From: Castellaniella sp049651205
GTDB taxonomy: Bacteria > Pseudomonadota > Gammaproteobacteria > Burkholderiales > Burkholderiaceae_B
Assembly (NCBI RefSeq): GCF_049651205.1
Contig: NZ_JBASBR010000001.1
Span: forward strand, 1-40,945
Direction: 5' to 3'
DNA length: 40,945 bases
Below, in pieces: positions 1 through 7,839 of this stretch (the stretch's first letter is position 1; every line of letters starts with the position of its first letter). The translations under genes were made by a program, and so were the position numbers. The notes beneath the pieces were generated by a model. That model was not told the origin of the DNA. It saw only the letters and a program-made list of their open reading frames with translations, and ran no database searches.

Positions 1-125
1 CCACCGCTCGCCTTGGCCAGCACCGTGGTGATGGCCGCCGTCAGTGTCGTCTTGCCGTGGTCAACGTGCCCGATCGTACCGACGTTTACGTGCGGTTTGG
101 TCCGTTCAAACTTACCTTTTGCCAT
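1..125 (-). CDS. tuf: Elongation factor Tu, N-terminal part
   Basis: EF-Tu is the GTPase that delivers aminoacyl-tRNA to the ribosome. Only the first 41 codons are in the window. They read MAKGKFERTKPHVNVGTIGH and continue with the P-loop GHVDHGKT, which is diagnostic. The ATG at 125 has an AGGAG ribosome site six to seven bases upstream. The gene is last in a leftward tRNA-Tyr, tRNA-Gly, tRNA-Thr, tuf cluster, the classical bacterial tufB arrangement, so it is probably co-transcribed with the tRNAs from the strong promoter at 503-531. The 3' part lies off the left edge. Confidence 0.97.
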   Translation of the reverse strand, partial: MAKGKFERTKPHVNVGTIGHVDHGKTTLTAAITTVLAKASG

Positions 126-162
126 GACTGACTCCTGAAAAAATGAGCGCTGGTCGAAATAT

Positions 163-237
<75 letters not shown>

Positions 238-269
238 GGTATCTATGTATGTCATCAACAAAAACCCGC

Positions 270-343
270 TGGAGCGGGTGAAGGGAATCGAACCCTCGTC
301 GTAAGCTTGGAAGGCTTCTGCTCTACCATTGAGCTACACCCGC
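270..343 (-). tRNA. tRNA-Gly (anticodon TCC)
   Basis: Minus-strand cloverleaf with acceptor GCGGGTG/CACCCGC, anticodon loop CTTCCAA (anticodon TCC) and T loop TTCGATT. CCA is encoded at 270-272. It sits between tRNA-Tyr and tRNA-Thr in one transcript. Confidence 0.95.
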
Positions 344-401
344 GATTCGGTATCCCTGCTGATGTGTTTTCTTTGCCAGAGGCCAAGAAAACAAGACCGC
401 T

Positions 402-488
402 TGGTGGTGGGGGTTGGATTCGAACCAACGTAGGCGCAAGGCCAACAGATTTACAGTCTGCCCCCTTTAACCACTCGGGCACCCCACC
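402..488 (-). tRNA. tRNA-Tyr (anticodon GTA)
   Basis: Minus-strand class II tRNA of 87 nt with acceptor GGTGGGG/CCCCACC, anticodon loop CTGTAAA (anticodon GTA), a long variable arm, T loop TTCGAAT and an encoded CCA. It is the first gene of the tRNA-tuf cluster, about 14 bases downstream of the -10 box. Confidence 0.95.
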
Positions 489-502
489 GAAGCGAACTTC
501 GA

Positions 503-531
503 ATTATGCAGATATTTTTTTTTCGTGTCAA
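503..531 (-). promoter_or_regulatory. Strong sigma-70 promoter of the tRNA-tuf cluster
   Basis: On the minus strand a perfect TTGACA (531-526) is followed by a 17-bp spacer and CATAAT (508-503). The -35 box overlaps the parB stop codon (528-530), so the promoter is partly inside the upstream gene. Only about eight bases of leader would precede tRNA-Tyr. Confidence 0.85.
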
Positions 532-1466
532 GCGTTGGCGTCTTGCTGATCCATCACCTGGCCCAAGCCCTGGCGATCCAGCAAAGCGTCAAGGTGCGCC
601 CAGTCGGAAAAGTCGATCACCAGCTGACCACCCTTGCGGGCACCTGTTTTGATGCGCACACGGGTGGCAAGGTGATCGGACAGTGCTTTTTCGAGACGGC
701 CAAGATCACCGCCCCCTGCCCTGGGCTTGGCGCGCGCCACATTGCCCGATTGCGTAAAGACGGCTTCGTCTTCGTCGCGCAAGGCCCGTGCCACGCGTTT
801 TTCGGTTTCACGCACAGACAGTCGCCGGGTAATGACTTCTTGCGCCAAAATGATCTGGCGCGCTGCGTCAGTGGCCAGCAGGGCACGGGCGTGGCCCATG
901 TCGATGTCGCCTGCCAGCAACATGGTTTGTACCGGCTCTGCCAGGTTAAGCAGCCGCAGCAGATTGCTGGTGGCTGACCGCGAGCGACCAATGGCGCTGG
1001 CAGCTTGTTCGTGGGTGAGGCCAAATTCATCCAGCAGACGCTTGACCCCATGCGCTTCCTCGAGGGGATTGAGATCTTCGCGCTGGATGTTCTCGATCAA
1101 GGCCATCGCAGCGGCGTGTTCGTCGTCAACCTCGCGCACCAGTACAGGCACCTGGGTCAGGCCTGCCAGTTGGGCCGCCCGAAAGCGGCGCTCGCCAGCG
1201 ATGATTTCGTAGTGCCCCAGCTTGGCCGCCAGTGGGCGCACCAGGATAGGCTGCATGATGCCCTGTGCGCGGATGGACTCCGCCAACTCGTTGAGGGCCC
1301 CTTCATCCATGCGGGTGCGCGGCTGGTAGCGCCCCGCACGCAGAACCTTGACGGACAGTTGGTGAGGCGTATCGCTGTCTTGTGTACCGACCTGATCCAG
1401 TGCATGACGATCAGCGCCCAACAGAGCGTCTAATCCCCGACCCAAGCCTTTTTTGCGTGTAGCCAT
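528..1466 (-). CDS. parB: Chromosome partitioning protein ParB
   Basis: ParB binds parS centromere sites near the origin, loads as a CTP-dependent clamp and spreads to form the partition complex that ParA moves. The 312-residue protein starts MATRKKGLGRGLDALLG, typical of chromosomal ParB. It then has the ParB/Srx-like CTP-binding region with GERRFRAAQ and ENIQREDLNPLEEA, a helix-turn-helix around TSNLLRLLNL, and a C-terminal dimerisation domain. An AGGA site precedes the ATG. It lies directly downstream of parA in the mnmG-rsmG-parA-parB operon, and its targets are visible as four parS-like sites at 4942-5766. Confidence 0.97.
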   Translation of the reverse strand: MATRKKGLGRGLDALLGADRHALDQVGTQDSDTPHQLSVKVLRAGRYQPRTRMDEGALNELAESIRAQGIMQPILVRPLAAKLGHYEIIAGERRFRAAQLAGLTQVPVLVREVDDEHAAAMALIENIQREDLNPLEEAHGVKRLLDEFGLTHEQAASAIGRSRSATSNLLRLLNLAEPVQTMLLAGDIDMGHARALLATDAARQIILAQEVITRRLSVRETEKRVARALRDEDEAVFTQSGNVARAKPRAGGGDLGRLEKALSDHLATRVRIKTGARKGGQLVIDFSDWAHLDALLDRQGLGQVMDQQDANA

Positions 1467-1498
1467 AGAGAAATCCTGTGTCTTTGAAGCTGCCTGCG

Positions 1499-2311
1499 TC
1501 AGGCAGCGCGTCGGCGGCCCTTGCCACCAACACGTTTAATCAGTTCTTCGCCAAATTGCAGATACGCCTTGGCACCCCGGGAGGATTTGTCGTACACCAC
1601 CCCCGGCATGCCATGGCTGGGCGCTTCTGCCAGACGCACGTTTCTGGGAATCATGGTCTTGAAGACCTTGTCGCCAAAGTGTGACTCGAGCTGTTCGGAC
1701 ACCTGTTGCTGCAAGGTAACCCTGGTATCGAACATCACGCGCAGCAGGCCGATGAGCTCGAGCGAAGGGTTGAGATTGCGGAACACCCGCTTGATGGTAT
1801 TGACCAGATCGGACAGCCCCTCGAGCGCGAAGTATTCGCACTGCATGGGAATAATGACACCATGAGCGCCCGCCAGGCCATTGAGCGTCAGGAGCGACAG
1901 CGTGGGTGGGCAATCGATCAGGATGAAATCGTAGTCTTCAGCCACCTGATCCAGCGCACGCTTGAGCTGCGACTCACGATGCTCCATACCCACCAGATCG
2001 ATCTCAGCACCCGAAAGTTCGCGATTGGAGGGCAGCACATCGTACTGCCCGGTTTCCGAGCGCAGACGCGCTTGTACGACGGTGGCTTCGCCAATGAGCA
2101 CCTGGTACAGGTTGATATCTGCGGTATTTTTATCAATACCGCTGCCCATGGTCGCATTACCCTGGGGATCGAGGTCGACCAGCAGCACGCGTTGCCTGTG
2201 TAGTGCCAGCGCCGCAGCCAGATTGATGGCTGTGGTGGTTTTACCCACCCCACCCTTTTGGTTGGCGATGCAAAAAACCTTGGCCCTTGGTGTTTGGGTT
2301 TCAAGCGTCAT
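1499..2311 (-). CDS. parA: Chromosome partitioning ATPase ParA
   Basis: ParA (Soj family) is a DNA-binding ATPase that drives segregation of ParB-parS complexes. The 270-residue protein carries the deviant Walker A KGGVGKTTTAINLAAAL near residue 20, LLVDLDPQGNATMGSG as the Walker A' region, and LIDCPPTLSLLTLNGL as Walker B. The ATG at 2311 has an AAGGA site five bases upstream and lies inside the last codons of rsmG (11-bp overlap), which suggests translational coupling. parB follows 32 bases downstream. Confidence 0.97.
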   Translation of the reverse strand: MTLETQTPRAKVFCIANQKGGVGKTTTAINLAAALALHRQRVLLVDLDPQGNATMGSGIDKNTADINLYQVLIGEATVVQARLRSETGQYDVLPSNRELSGAEIDLVGMEHRESQLKRALDQVAEDYDFILIDCPPTLSLLTLNGLAGAHGVIIPMQCEYFALEGLSDLVNTIKRVFRNLNPSLELIGLLRVMFDTRVTLQQQVSEQLESHFGDKVFKTMIPRNVRLAEAPSHGMPGVVYDKSSRGAKAYLQFGEELIKRVGGKGRRRAA

Positions 2312-2972
2312 GGGTTTCCTTCAAACCGAGTTCTAGCAAGCAACGTTGTGCTGACATTTCGGGTACCTGCAGATGGGCCACGGAACGCACTATCCATTGG
2401 GTGTTCTTCAGGGCATCGACTTCGTTTTCGGGATACTGGCCTTTCATGGCCCATAATGCGCCGCCTAACGCACAATGATGGGCAGACACCTGAACAAAAT
2501 CCTGCAAGGACGCAAACGCACGGGAGACCACGATATCCGCTTGCAGGCTATCGAGGGTTTCGATACGGCCGTGAACAGCACGGACATTGCTTAAACCCAG
2601 CACTCCGGCGGCCTGGCGGATGAAAGCGGTTTTTTTGCCCACTGCATCAACACACACCACTTGCCAGCCTGGCTCGCAGATCCCCAGAATGATACCCGGT
2701 AAACCGCCGCCCGAACCCATATCTGCCACGGAGGTGTCACGGCCCGCCCGGTGCCGCCGCAATATCGGCACAACGGCCAGGCTGTCAAACAGATGCTGAA
2801 CCAGCATCTCTTCCGGCTGGCGGATGGCCGTGAGGTTATAGGCCTTGTTCCAGCGCTGCAGCTGCTGCAGATAGCCCAGCAGGAGGTCTGCACGATCAGC
2901 ATCCGCCGCCATATTCAGCGCTGCCAGGGCTGCAGATAAACGGTCGCGGAATTCAGAGAAGTCTGCCGTCAT
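2301..2972 (-). CDS. rsmG: 16S rRNA (guanine527-N7)-methyltransferase RsmG
   Basis: RsmG (GidB) methylates G527 of 16S rRNA using S-adenosylmethionine; loss gives low-level streptomycin resistance in other bacteria. The 223-residue protein shows the SAM motif VADMGSGGGLPGI, the NLTAI segment and the VVSRAFASL region typical of the family. Its ATG shares an ATGA overlap with the mnmG stop, and its end overlaps the start of parA, so mnmG, rsmG, parA and parB look like one coupled operon. Confidence 0.96.
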   Translation of the reverse strand: MTADFSEFRDRLSAALAALNMAADADRADLLLGYLQQLQRWNKAYNLTAIRQPEEMLVQHLFDSLAVVPILRRHRAGRDTSVADMGSGGGLPGIILGICEPGWQVVCVDAVGKKTAFIRQAAGVLGLSNVRAVHGRIETLDSLQADIVVSRAFASLQDFVQVSAHHCALGGALWAMKGQYPENEVDALKNTQWIVRSVAHLQVPEMSAQRCLLELGLKETHDA

Positions 2973-4885
2973 GCCGCTGGCTGGCTTCTTTGTGAGCGCT
3001 TCAGGTGCACCAGCAGCAAGGAAACCGCTGCGGGAGTGACACCCGACACCCGGCTGGCCTGCCCCACCGTTGTTGGACGGGCAGTCTGCAGGCGCTGACG
3101 TACTTCGTTGGACAGGCCTGAGATATGTGCGTAATCGAAGTCGCCCGGGATGCTTTGACTTTCTTGCGCGTGCTGACGATCGATCTCCAGGCGCTGCCGC
3201 TGGACATAGCCCGCGTACTTCACCTGGATGTTGAGTTGTTCGGCCTGCTCGGTATCTGCCAGGCCGGGGCCCGCCAGCGCAACACCCTCGGTACTTTGCA
3301 GGGTCATGAGATCGGCATATTGCACATTAGGCCGACGCAGAAGATCCAGCAAACTGGGATGGCGATCCGCGTGCTGGATCGCCAGTTGCTCGCGGTCGTG
3401 CGCCGAGAGCACCGCCGGGTTGATCCGGGTTTCTTGCAGCCGCTGCATTTCAGCGGCAACGGCGTCGCGTTTGCGGCAAAAGGCCTCCCAGCGAATGTCG
3501 TCCACCAACCCCAGCCTGCGGCCCGACTCTGTAAGGCGCTGATCTGCATTGTCTTCTCGAAGGCTCAGGCGGTACTCCGCCCTCGACGTAAACATTCTGT
3601 AAGGTTCTGTAACACCTTTTGTTACAAGATCATCTACCAGGACGCCAAGATATGCGTCTTGCCGGGAAATTGTCCAAGGCTCCCTTCCTTGAGCGCGCAA
3701 GGCAGCATTGGCACCCGCCAGCAAACCCTGAGCGGCGGCTTCTTCGTACCCCGTCGTGCCATTGATCTGGCCGGCAAAGAACAAACCTGAAATGGCTTTG
3801 GTCTCAAGCCAGGCGTGCAGATGGCGAGGATCGAAGTAATCGTATTCGATCGCGTAACCTGGCCGCATGATGCGTGCATTTTCAAGCCCAGGCAAGCTGC
3901 GCACCAGCGCGTACTGCACGTCGAATGGCAAGCTGGTGGAGATCCCGTTTGGATAGATCTCGCATGAGGATGCGCCTTCGGGTTCTAAGAATACCTGGTG
4001 GCTGGTTTTATCCGCAAAGCGATGAATTTTGTCTTCAATGGATGGGCAGTAGCGCGGTCCAATCCCTTCGATGGTGCCCTGATCACTGTAAAGCGGTGAG
4101 CGGTCAAGACCAGCGCGCACAATCTCATGGGATTGCTCAGTAGTATGCGTGACCCAGCAAGGCACTTGATCTGGGTGCATGTCTGCTCTTCCCAGATACG
4201 AGAAAACAGGGACAGGATCTAGATCACCTGCCTGAACCTGCGTTTTCGAAAAATCAATGGTTTTGGCATCAATACGGGGTGGCGTACCCGTTTTAAGACG
4301 GCCCTGCGGCAGTTTCAGTTCTTTCAGCCGCTGCCCAAGGCTAGTGGCCGGGGGGTCTCCGGCACGGCCGGCAGCATAGTGAGACAAGCCAACGTGCATC
4401 AGGCCATTTAGAAATGTGCCCGCCGTCAGTACCACGGTTTTTGCACGAAACACCAGCCCTATCTGGGTTTTGGCGCCCACAACCCGATCTCCCTCCAAAA
4501 TCAGATCATCGACAGATTGCTGGAAAATCGTTAGGTTTTCCTGGCTCTGTAATGTCATCCTGATCACACGGCGATATAGAGAGCGATCTGCCTGCGCGCG
4601 GGTTGCACGCACAGCAGGGCCCTTGGAGCGATTCAGGATTCTGAACTGGATCCCGGCATGATCTGTGGCCCAAGCCATTGCGCCGCCAAAGGCGTCTATC
4701 TCTTTAACCAGATGTCCTTTGCCAATACCGCCAATAGACGGATTGCAGGACATCTGGCCCAGGGTATCGATATTATGGGTAAGCAGCAAGGTAGATGCGC
4801 CCATGCGTGCGGCTGCCAGCGCGGCTTCAGTGCCGGCATGACCACCACCGATTACCAACACGTCAAATTCTTCAGAGTAATTCAT
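2969..4885 (-). CDS. mnmG: tRNA uridine-5-carboxymethylaminomethyl modification enzyme MnmG
   Basis: MnmG (GidA) acts with MnmE to place carboxymethylaminomethyl groups on the wobble uridine of certain tRNAs, using FAD. The protein has the FAD-binding VIGGGHAGTEAALAAARMG at the N-terminus, CNPSIGGIGKGHLVKEIDAFGG, GTFLNGLMHVG and the C-terminal helical MnmE/tRNA-binding region. I place the start at the ATG at 4885 (MNYSEEFDVLVIGGG, 638 residues). An in-frame TTG four codons upstream (4897) is possible, but neither start has a clear ribosome site. A perfect parS site begins about 57 bp upstream. Confidence 0.96.
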   Translation of the reverse strand: MNYSEEFDVLVIGGGHAGTEAALAAARMGASTLLLTHNIDTLGQMSCNPSIGGIGKGHLVKEIDAFGGAMAWATDHAGIQFRILNRSKGPAVRATRAQADRSLYRRVIRMTLQSQENLTIFQQSVDDLILEGDRVVGAKTQIGLVFRAKTVVLTAGTFLNGLMHVGLSHYAAGRAGDPPATSLGQRLKELKLPQGRLKTGTPPRIDAKTIDFSKTQVQAGDLDPVPVFSYLGRADMHPDQVPCWVTHTTEQSHEIVRAGLDRSPLYSDQGTIEGIGPRYCPSIEDKIHRFADKTSHQVFLEPEGASSCEIYPNGISTSLPFDVQYALVRSLPGLENARIMRPGYAIEYDYFDPRHLHAWLETKAISGLFFAGQINGTTGYEEAAAQGLLAGANAALRAQGREPWTISRQDAYLGVLVDDLVTKGVTEPYRMFTSRAEYRLSLREDNADQRLTESGRRLGLVDDIRWEAFCRKRDAVAAEMQRLQETRINPAVLSAHDREQLAIQHADRHPSLLDLLRRPNVQYADLMTLQSTEGVALAGPGLADTEQAEQLNIQVKYAGYVQRQRLEIDRQHAQESQSIPGDFDYAHISGLSNEVRQRLQTARPTTVGQASRVSGVTPAAVSLLLVHLKRSQRSQPAA

Positions 4886-4941
4886 GAATAAAACCAATAG
4901 AGAGTAAGGGTATTATAAAACGGCCTACTCTCAAATCACTA

Positions 4942-4957
4942 TGTTTCACGTGAAACA
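4942..4957. promoter_or_regulatory. parS site 1 (perfect)
   Basis: TGTTTCACGTGAAACA, a perfect 16-bp match to the bacterial parS consensus, 57 bp upstream of the mnmG start. Confidence 0.93.
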
Positions 4958-5291
4958 AGACTGCACTTTTTGCTGAAGCAATAAGGTGCGGAAACGATAC
5001 ATCGCCTAGGAGATGCAGAGAAGCGTTAATAACAACAAAATAGGTCATTGGAGAGATCAAATCTTCCTGCCGGCCGTGCATAAAATTTTGTCTTATCCCA
5101 AGGCGCCAATAGATCGCTGCTACCAAAAAATGACGACAAGCTTAGTTTTAAGAGAAACACCTAGCGTTATGCAGAACATCATGAAACCACTTCTCTGTGT
5201 GCAGAGGTACTGCCTTGCCCGCAATTGATTCCCTACATTTCCGTGCTGCCATCGATCACGAACATTTGCACATCTAAGCCATGAGACCTGG

Positions 5292-5307
5292 TGTTTCACG
5301 TGAAACA
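5292..5307. promoter_or_regulatory. parS site 2 (perfect)
   Basis: TGTTTCACGTGAAACA, a second perfect parS match, 350 bp from the first. Confidence 0.93.
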
Positions 5308-5441
5308 TGCCCTATGTCCAGTTAACGGTGAAGCACTTCACGAATCGAAGACGAGCAAATCGTAGTTGTCAGAGGTTTCTATTCACAACTGAAATAGGGT
5401 GTGCATCAAAGTCAAACATCCGCCAACACTGATGATAGGGT

Positions 5442-5457
5442 AGTTTCACGTGAAACA
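5442..5457. promoter_or_regulatory. parS site 3 (one mismatch)
   Basis: AGTTTCACGTGAAACA, differing from consensus parS only at the first base; exactly 150 bp from site 2. Confidence 0.88.
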
Positions 5458-5750
5458 TAACCAGCATATAGAAGGCCAAACAATCTTAGGTAAGTAACAC
5501 CAAAACCCACAGAGCATGCGACACCACAGACGCAAGAATCCGAACCGTATGAAACCTAAAGATTATCGGAACACCCGTGTACCAAAGATATATTGTTCCG
5601 TACCACAGAGCCGCCAAGTTATCCCTAGAATCTAGCCAAAAAGGATCCGAACAGCGTGCGATAAATCGACCACAACATAATATTTAAACTTTTGTAAGGG
5701 ATTGCGACCACAACACAGCGCGCAAAGCACAGAACATACGTCAACACATA

Positions 5751-5766
5751 TATTTCACGTGAAACA
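5751..5766. promoter_or_regulatory. parS site 4 (one mismatch)
   Basis: TATTTCACGTGAAACA, differing from consensus parS only at the second base; 47 bp from the DnaA box at 5813. Confidence 0.88.
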
Positions 5767-5812
5767 CAAATCGATGATGCAAATTCCCTAATCGTCGAAC
5801 CGAGGATAACCA

Positions 5813-5821
5813 TGTGGATAA
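5813..5821 (-). promoter_or_regulatory. DnaA box (perfect)
   Basis: TGTGGATAA on the plus strand is the complement of the consensus DnaA box TTATCCACA. It is isolated from the cluster at 7645-7832 but lies in the same origin-proximal zone, between parS site 4 and the cold-shock gene terminator. Confidence 0.6.
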
Positions 5822-5866
5822 TCGGTGGACAGCCTGTGCAAAACCAGGTAAAACTTTTACGCGTCC

Positions 5867-5895
5867 AAAAACAAAAGGCACCCGTGAGGGTGCCT
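5867..5895 (-). terminator. Rho-independent terminator of the cold-shock gene
   Basis: On the minus strand AGGCACCC pairs with GGGTGCCT across a four-base loop and is followed by TTTTGTTTTT. It begins about 20 bases after the cold-shock stop codon. Confidence 0.85.
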
Positions 5896-5917
5896 GGTGC
5901 AGCTAAAGCAAGAAGCC

Positions 5918-6124
5918 TTACATCGGGCGGATTTCAGCCGCCTGAGGGCCTTTGGGGCCGTCCTTGACTTCGAACTCAACTGCTTGGCCTTCGTTGAGGC
6001 TGCGATAACCGCGGCCTTCGATGGCTGAGAAGTGTGCAAATACGTCGGAACCGCCGGCGTCGGGAGTGATAAAGCCGAAGCCTTTCTCAGCGTTAAACCA
6101 TTTGACTTTGCCCGTTTGAGCCAT
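5918..6124 (-). CDS. Cold-shock protein, CspA family
   Basis: A 68-residue single cold-shock domain that binds single-stranded RNA and DNA as an RNA chaperone. It has the RNA-binding motifs KGFGFI (RNP1) and VFAHF (RNP2), the usual start GKVKWFNAEKG and full family length. Its leader of roughly 135 bases from the proposed promoter to the ATG is long, as in cold-inducible csp mRNAs, although the sequence alone does not show cold induction. A strong terminator follows. Confidence 0.95.
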   Translation of the reverse strand: MAQTGKVKWFNAEKGFGFITPDAGGSDVFAHFSAIEGRGYRSLNEGQAVEFEVKDGPKGPQAAEIRPM

Positions 6125-6268
6125 GATCTGGTACGTCCTAAATAAAAGAAAGATAACAACAATGAATCAAGAACGCGGAAACGGAACAGATCGTGCCTGA
6201 GTAGCGGTATGCGACAGGGCAAGCCTACTGCGAGACGTGCGTGCTGCTTGAATTGCATTGCAACAAAG

Positions 6269-6296
6269 AGAATAACCACGACTACTCGAAAGTCAA
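6269..6296 (-). promoter_or_regulatory. Probable promoter of the cold-shock gene
   Basis: On the minus strand TTGACT (6296-6291) and TATTCT (6274-6269) are separated by 16 bp. The start site would be near 6262, giving a leader of about 137 bases. Proposed from hexamer match only. Confidence 0.5.
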
Positions 6297-6341
6297 ATCA
6301 TAGTTTTCCCTTATGCGAGATTGTATCCGGGCTGGCGAAAT

Positions 6342-6350
6342 TGTGCATAA
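6342..6350 (-). promoter_or_regulatory. DnaA box-like site
   Basis: TGTGCATAA is the complement of TTATGCACA, which fits the relaxed DnaA consensus TTWTNCACA. It is a single site upstream of the aminotransferase gene, so the assignment is weak on its own. Confidence 0.4.
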
Positions 6351-6394
6351 ATAATTGCCTGGAACCCTAGAAAAGTATTTTAAATCCAACATTT

Positions 6395-7567
6395 ATGATC
6401 AAAATAGACTCGAAACTACCCTTAGTGGGCGACACCATCTTCAGTGAAATGAGCCAGCTGGCCAGGGCAACCGAGGCCATTAATCTTGGCCAAGGGTTCC
6501 CCGATTTCCAACCAGACTCGGATTTGTTGGAGGCAGTATGCAATGCCATCCGGCATGGACCAAACCAGTACGCACCCATGGAAGGCATCCAGACGCTACG
6601 CGAAGTGATCAACAACAAGGTTCTGGCACATCAGCAGTGCGAGTACGACACAAACACAGAAATCACCGTGACCTCGGGTGCAACCGAGGCAGTGACCGCG
6701 ACCATTTTGGCATTGGTACGCCCCGGCGATGAAGTGATCGTGATTGACCCTGCCTACGACATGTATGCGCCTGTCGTGCAACTGGCCGGCGGAATCGTAA
6801 GGAGGGCAGCCATGCTGCCGCCCTCAGAAGAACATCCCGGCTTTACGCTGGACTGGAATGCAGTAGCAACCGAATTAAATCCAAGCACGCGGCTATTGAT
6901 TTTGAACTTTCCACATAACCCGGGTGGGGGGGTGCTGACCGCAGAAGATCTGGATGCGCTTGAAGACTTGGCTCAAAAGTATCCGTTTTTACTGCTGTCC
7001 GATGAAGCCTATGAACATATCGTCTTTGATAACCGCCCATATCTCAGCCCGGTTAATCGGCCAAGCCTGGCAGCCCGTTGCGTCTTGATTTCATCCTTTG
7101 CAAAAACGCTTCATGCAACTGGCTGGAAAGTTGGTTATTGCTGTGCGCCTGTGGAGATATCAAGGGAAATCAGAAAAGTGCACCAGTTTGCGGTGTATTC
7201 GGTTAACACCGCTGTTCAGGCCGGAATAGCCGCCTATCTGCAGGACAGCTCGGTCATTGCACAACTGTCTGCGTTTTACCAACGAAAACGTGATCGCCTG
7301 ATAGCAGGTTTGCAGGGTAGCAAATTGCGGCCGCTGTTGTGTGAAGGCACGTTTTTTTTACTAGTCGACACAATAGCAGTTGGCAACACATCGGAGAAGG
7401 CGTTGGCGATTCGACTGACGAAGGAGGCAGGCGTGGCCAGTATTCCTGTCTCTGCGTTCTATCAAAATCCCAATGCATCTCAGGCCAATCATCACCTGTT
7501 GCGTCTGTGCTTCGCGAAGCAGGATAGCACACTGGATTTTGCGATCGAGCGCCTGACCCGCGTTTAG
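6395..7567 (+). CDS. PLP-dependent aminotransferase, methionine aminotransferase (YbdL)-like
   Basis: A 390-residue fold-type I aminotransferase of class I/II. Visible features are the N-terminal NLGQGFPDF, the substrate-binding NQYAPMEG, the cofactor region TSGATEAV, NFPHNPGG, SDEAYEHIVFD and the lysine-bearing SFAKTLHATGWKVGY that forms the Schiff base with PLP. The GQGFPDF and FAKTLHATGWKVGY pattern resembles E. coli YbdL, which prefers methionine and other large neutral amino acids; the exact substrate is inferred. The ATG has no obvious Shine-Dalgarno sequence. The gene ends next to the proposed replication origin. Confidence 0.85.
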   Translation: MIKIDSKLPLVGDTIFSEMSQLARATEAINLGQGFPDFQPDSDLLEAVCNAIRHGPNQYAPMEGIQTLREVINNKVLAHQQCEYDTNTEITVTSGATEAVTATILALVRPGDEVIVIDPAYDMYAPVVQLAGGIVRRAAMLPPSEEHPGFTLDWNAVATELNPSTRLLILNFPHNPGGGVLTAEDLDALEDLAQKYPFLLLSDEAYEHIVFDNRPYLSPVNRPSLAARCVLISSFAKTLHATGWKVGYCCAPVEISREIRKVHQFAVYSVNTAVQAGIAAYLQDSSVIAQLSAFYQRKRDRLIAGLQGSKLRPLLCEGTFFLLVDTIAVGNTSEKALAIRLTKEAGVASIPVSAFYQNPNASQANHHLLRLCFAKQDSTLDFAIERLTRV

Positions 7568-7839
7568 CGGGCGTTGTTGCTGGCAATGTGTATGTTTTGT
7601 TTGTTCTTATCTTTTATATCTAACTGATAATAATAATGGAGCCCTGTGGATAAGTGGCATAAGTGAAAAAAATGAGTTCCATCAATGTGTTAGCCGACTT
7701 TTTACGGTGGACGAATCTGTGACTGCCTGTTGGATCAATTGGGGATACATTTTGCCAGGTACAACAGAACCCTACTTATGCAACTCTCATCCACATGCCA
7801 TGCACAAGTTCGGCGCTCTAGAGTTATCCACAGAGTGAT
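7568..7839. other. Candidate chromosomal replication origin (oriC)
   Basis: This non-coding gap has a perfect DnaA box on the minus strand at 7645-7653, a one-mismatch box TCATCCACA at 7787-7795 and a perfect TTATCCACA at 7824-7832. Reading from the first box on the minus strand, eight bases (GGGCTCCA) are followed by TTATTATTA (7636-7628), which resembles the DnaA-trio element, then by an AT-rich tract (about 7585-7630) suitable for unwinding. A near-consensus IHF site lies at 7680-7692. Together with nearby parS sites and mnmG, this is the best origin candidate. The right-hand box ends eight bases from the phosphoesterase stop codon. No replication data can be seen here. Confidence 0.65.

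Larger units (their letters stand above)
4886..5866. other. parS-rich, AT-rich intergenic region
   Basis: About 1 kb with no convincing coding frame: the open frames present are short, lack ribosome sites and do not look like proteins. It holds four parS-like sites (listed separately), a perfect DnaA box at 5813-5821, and stretches clearly richer in A and T than the flanking genes. The likely role is the centromere region on which ParB loads, and the space also contains the leftward promoter for mnmG. Confidence 0.75.

Noticed and set aside
5625..5813. 62-codon frame in the parS region
   Set aside because: AT-rich, no ribosome site, overlaps a parS site; looks like chance.
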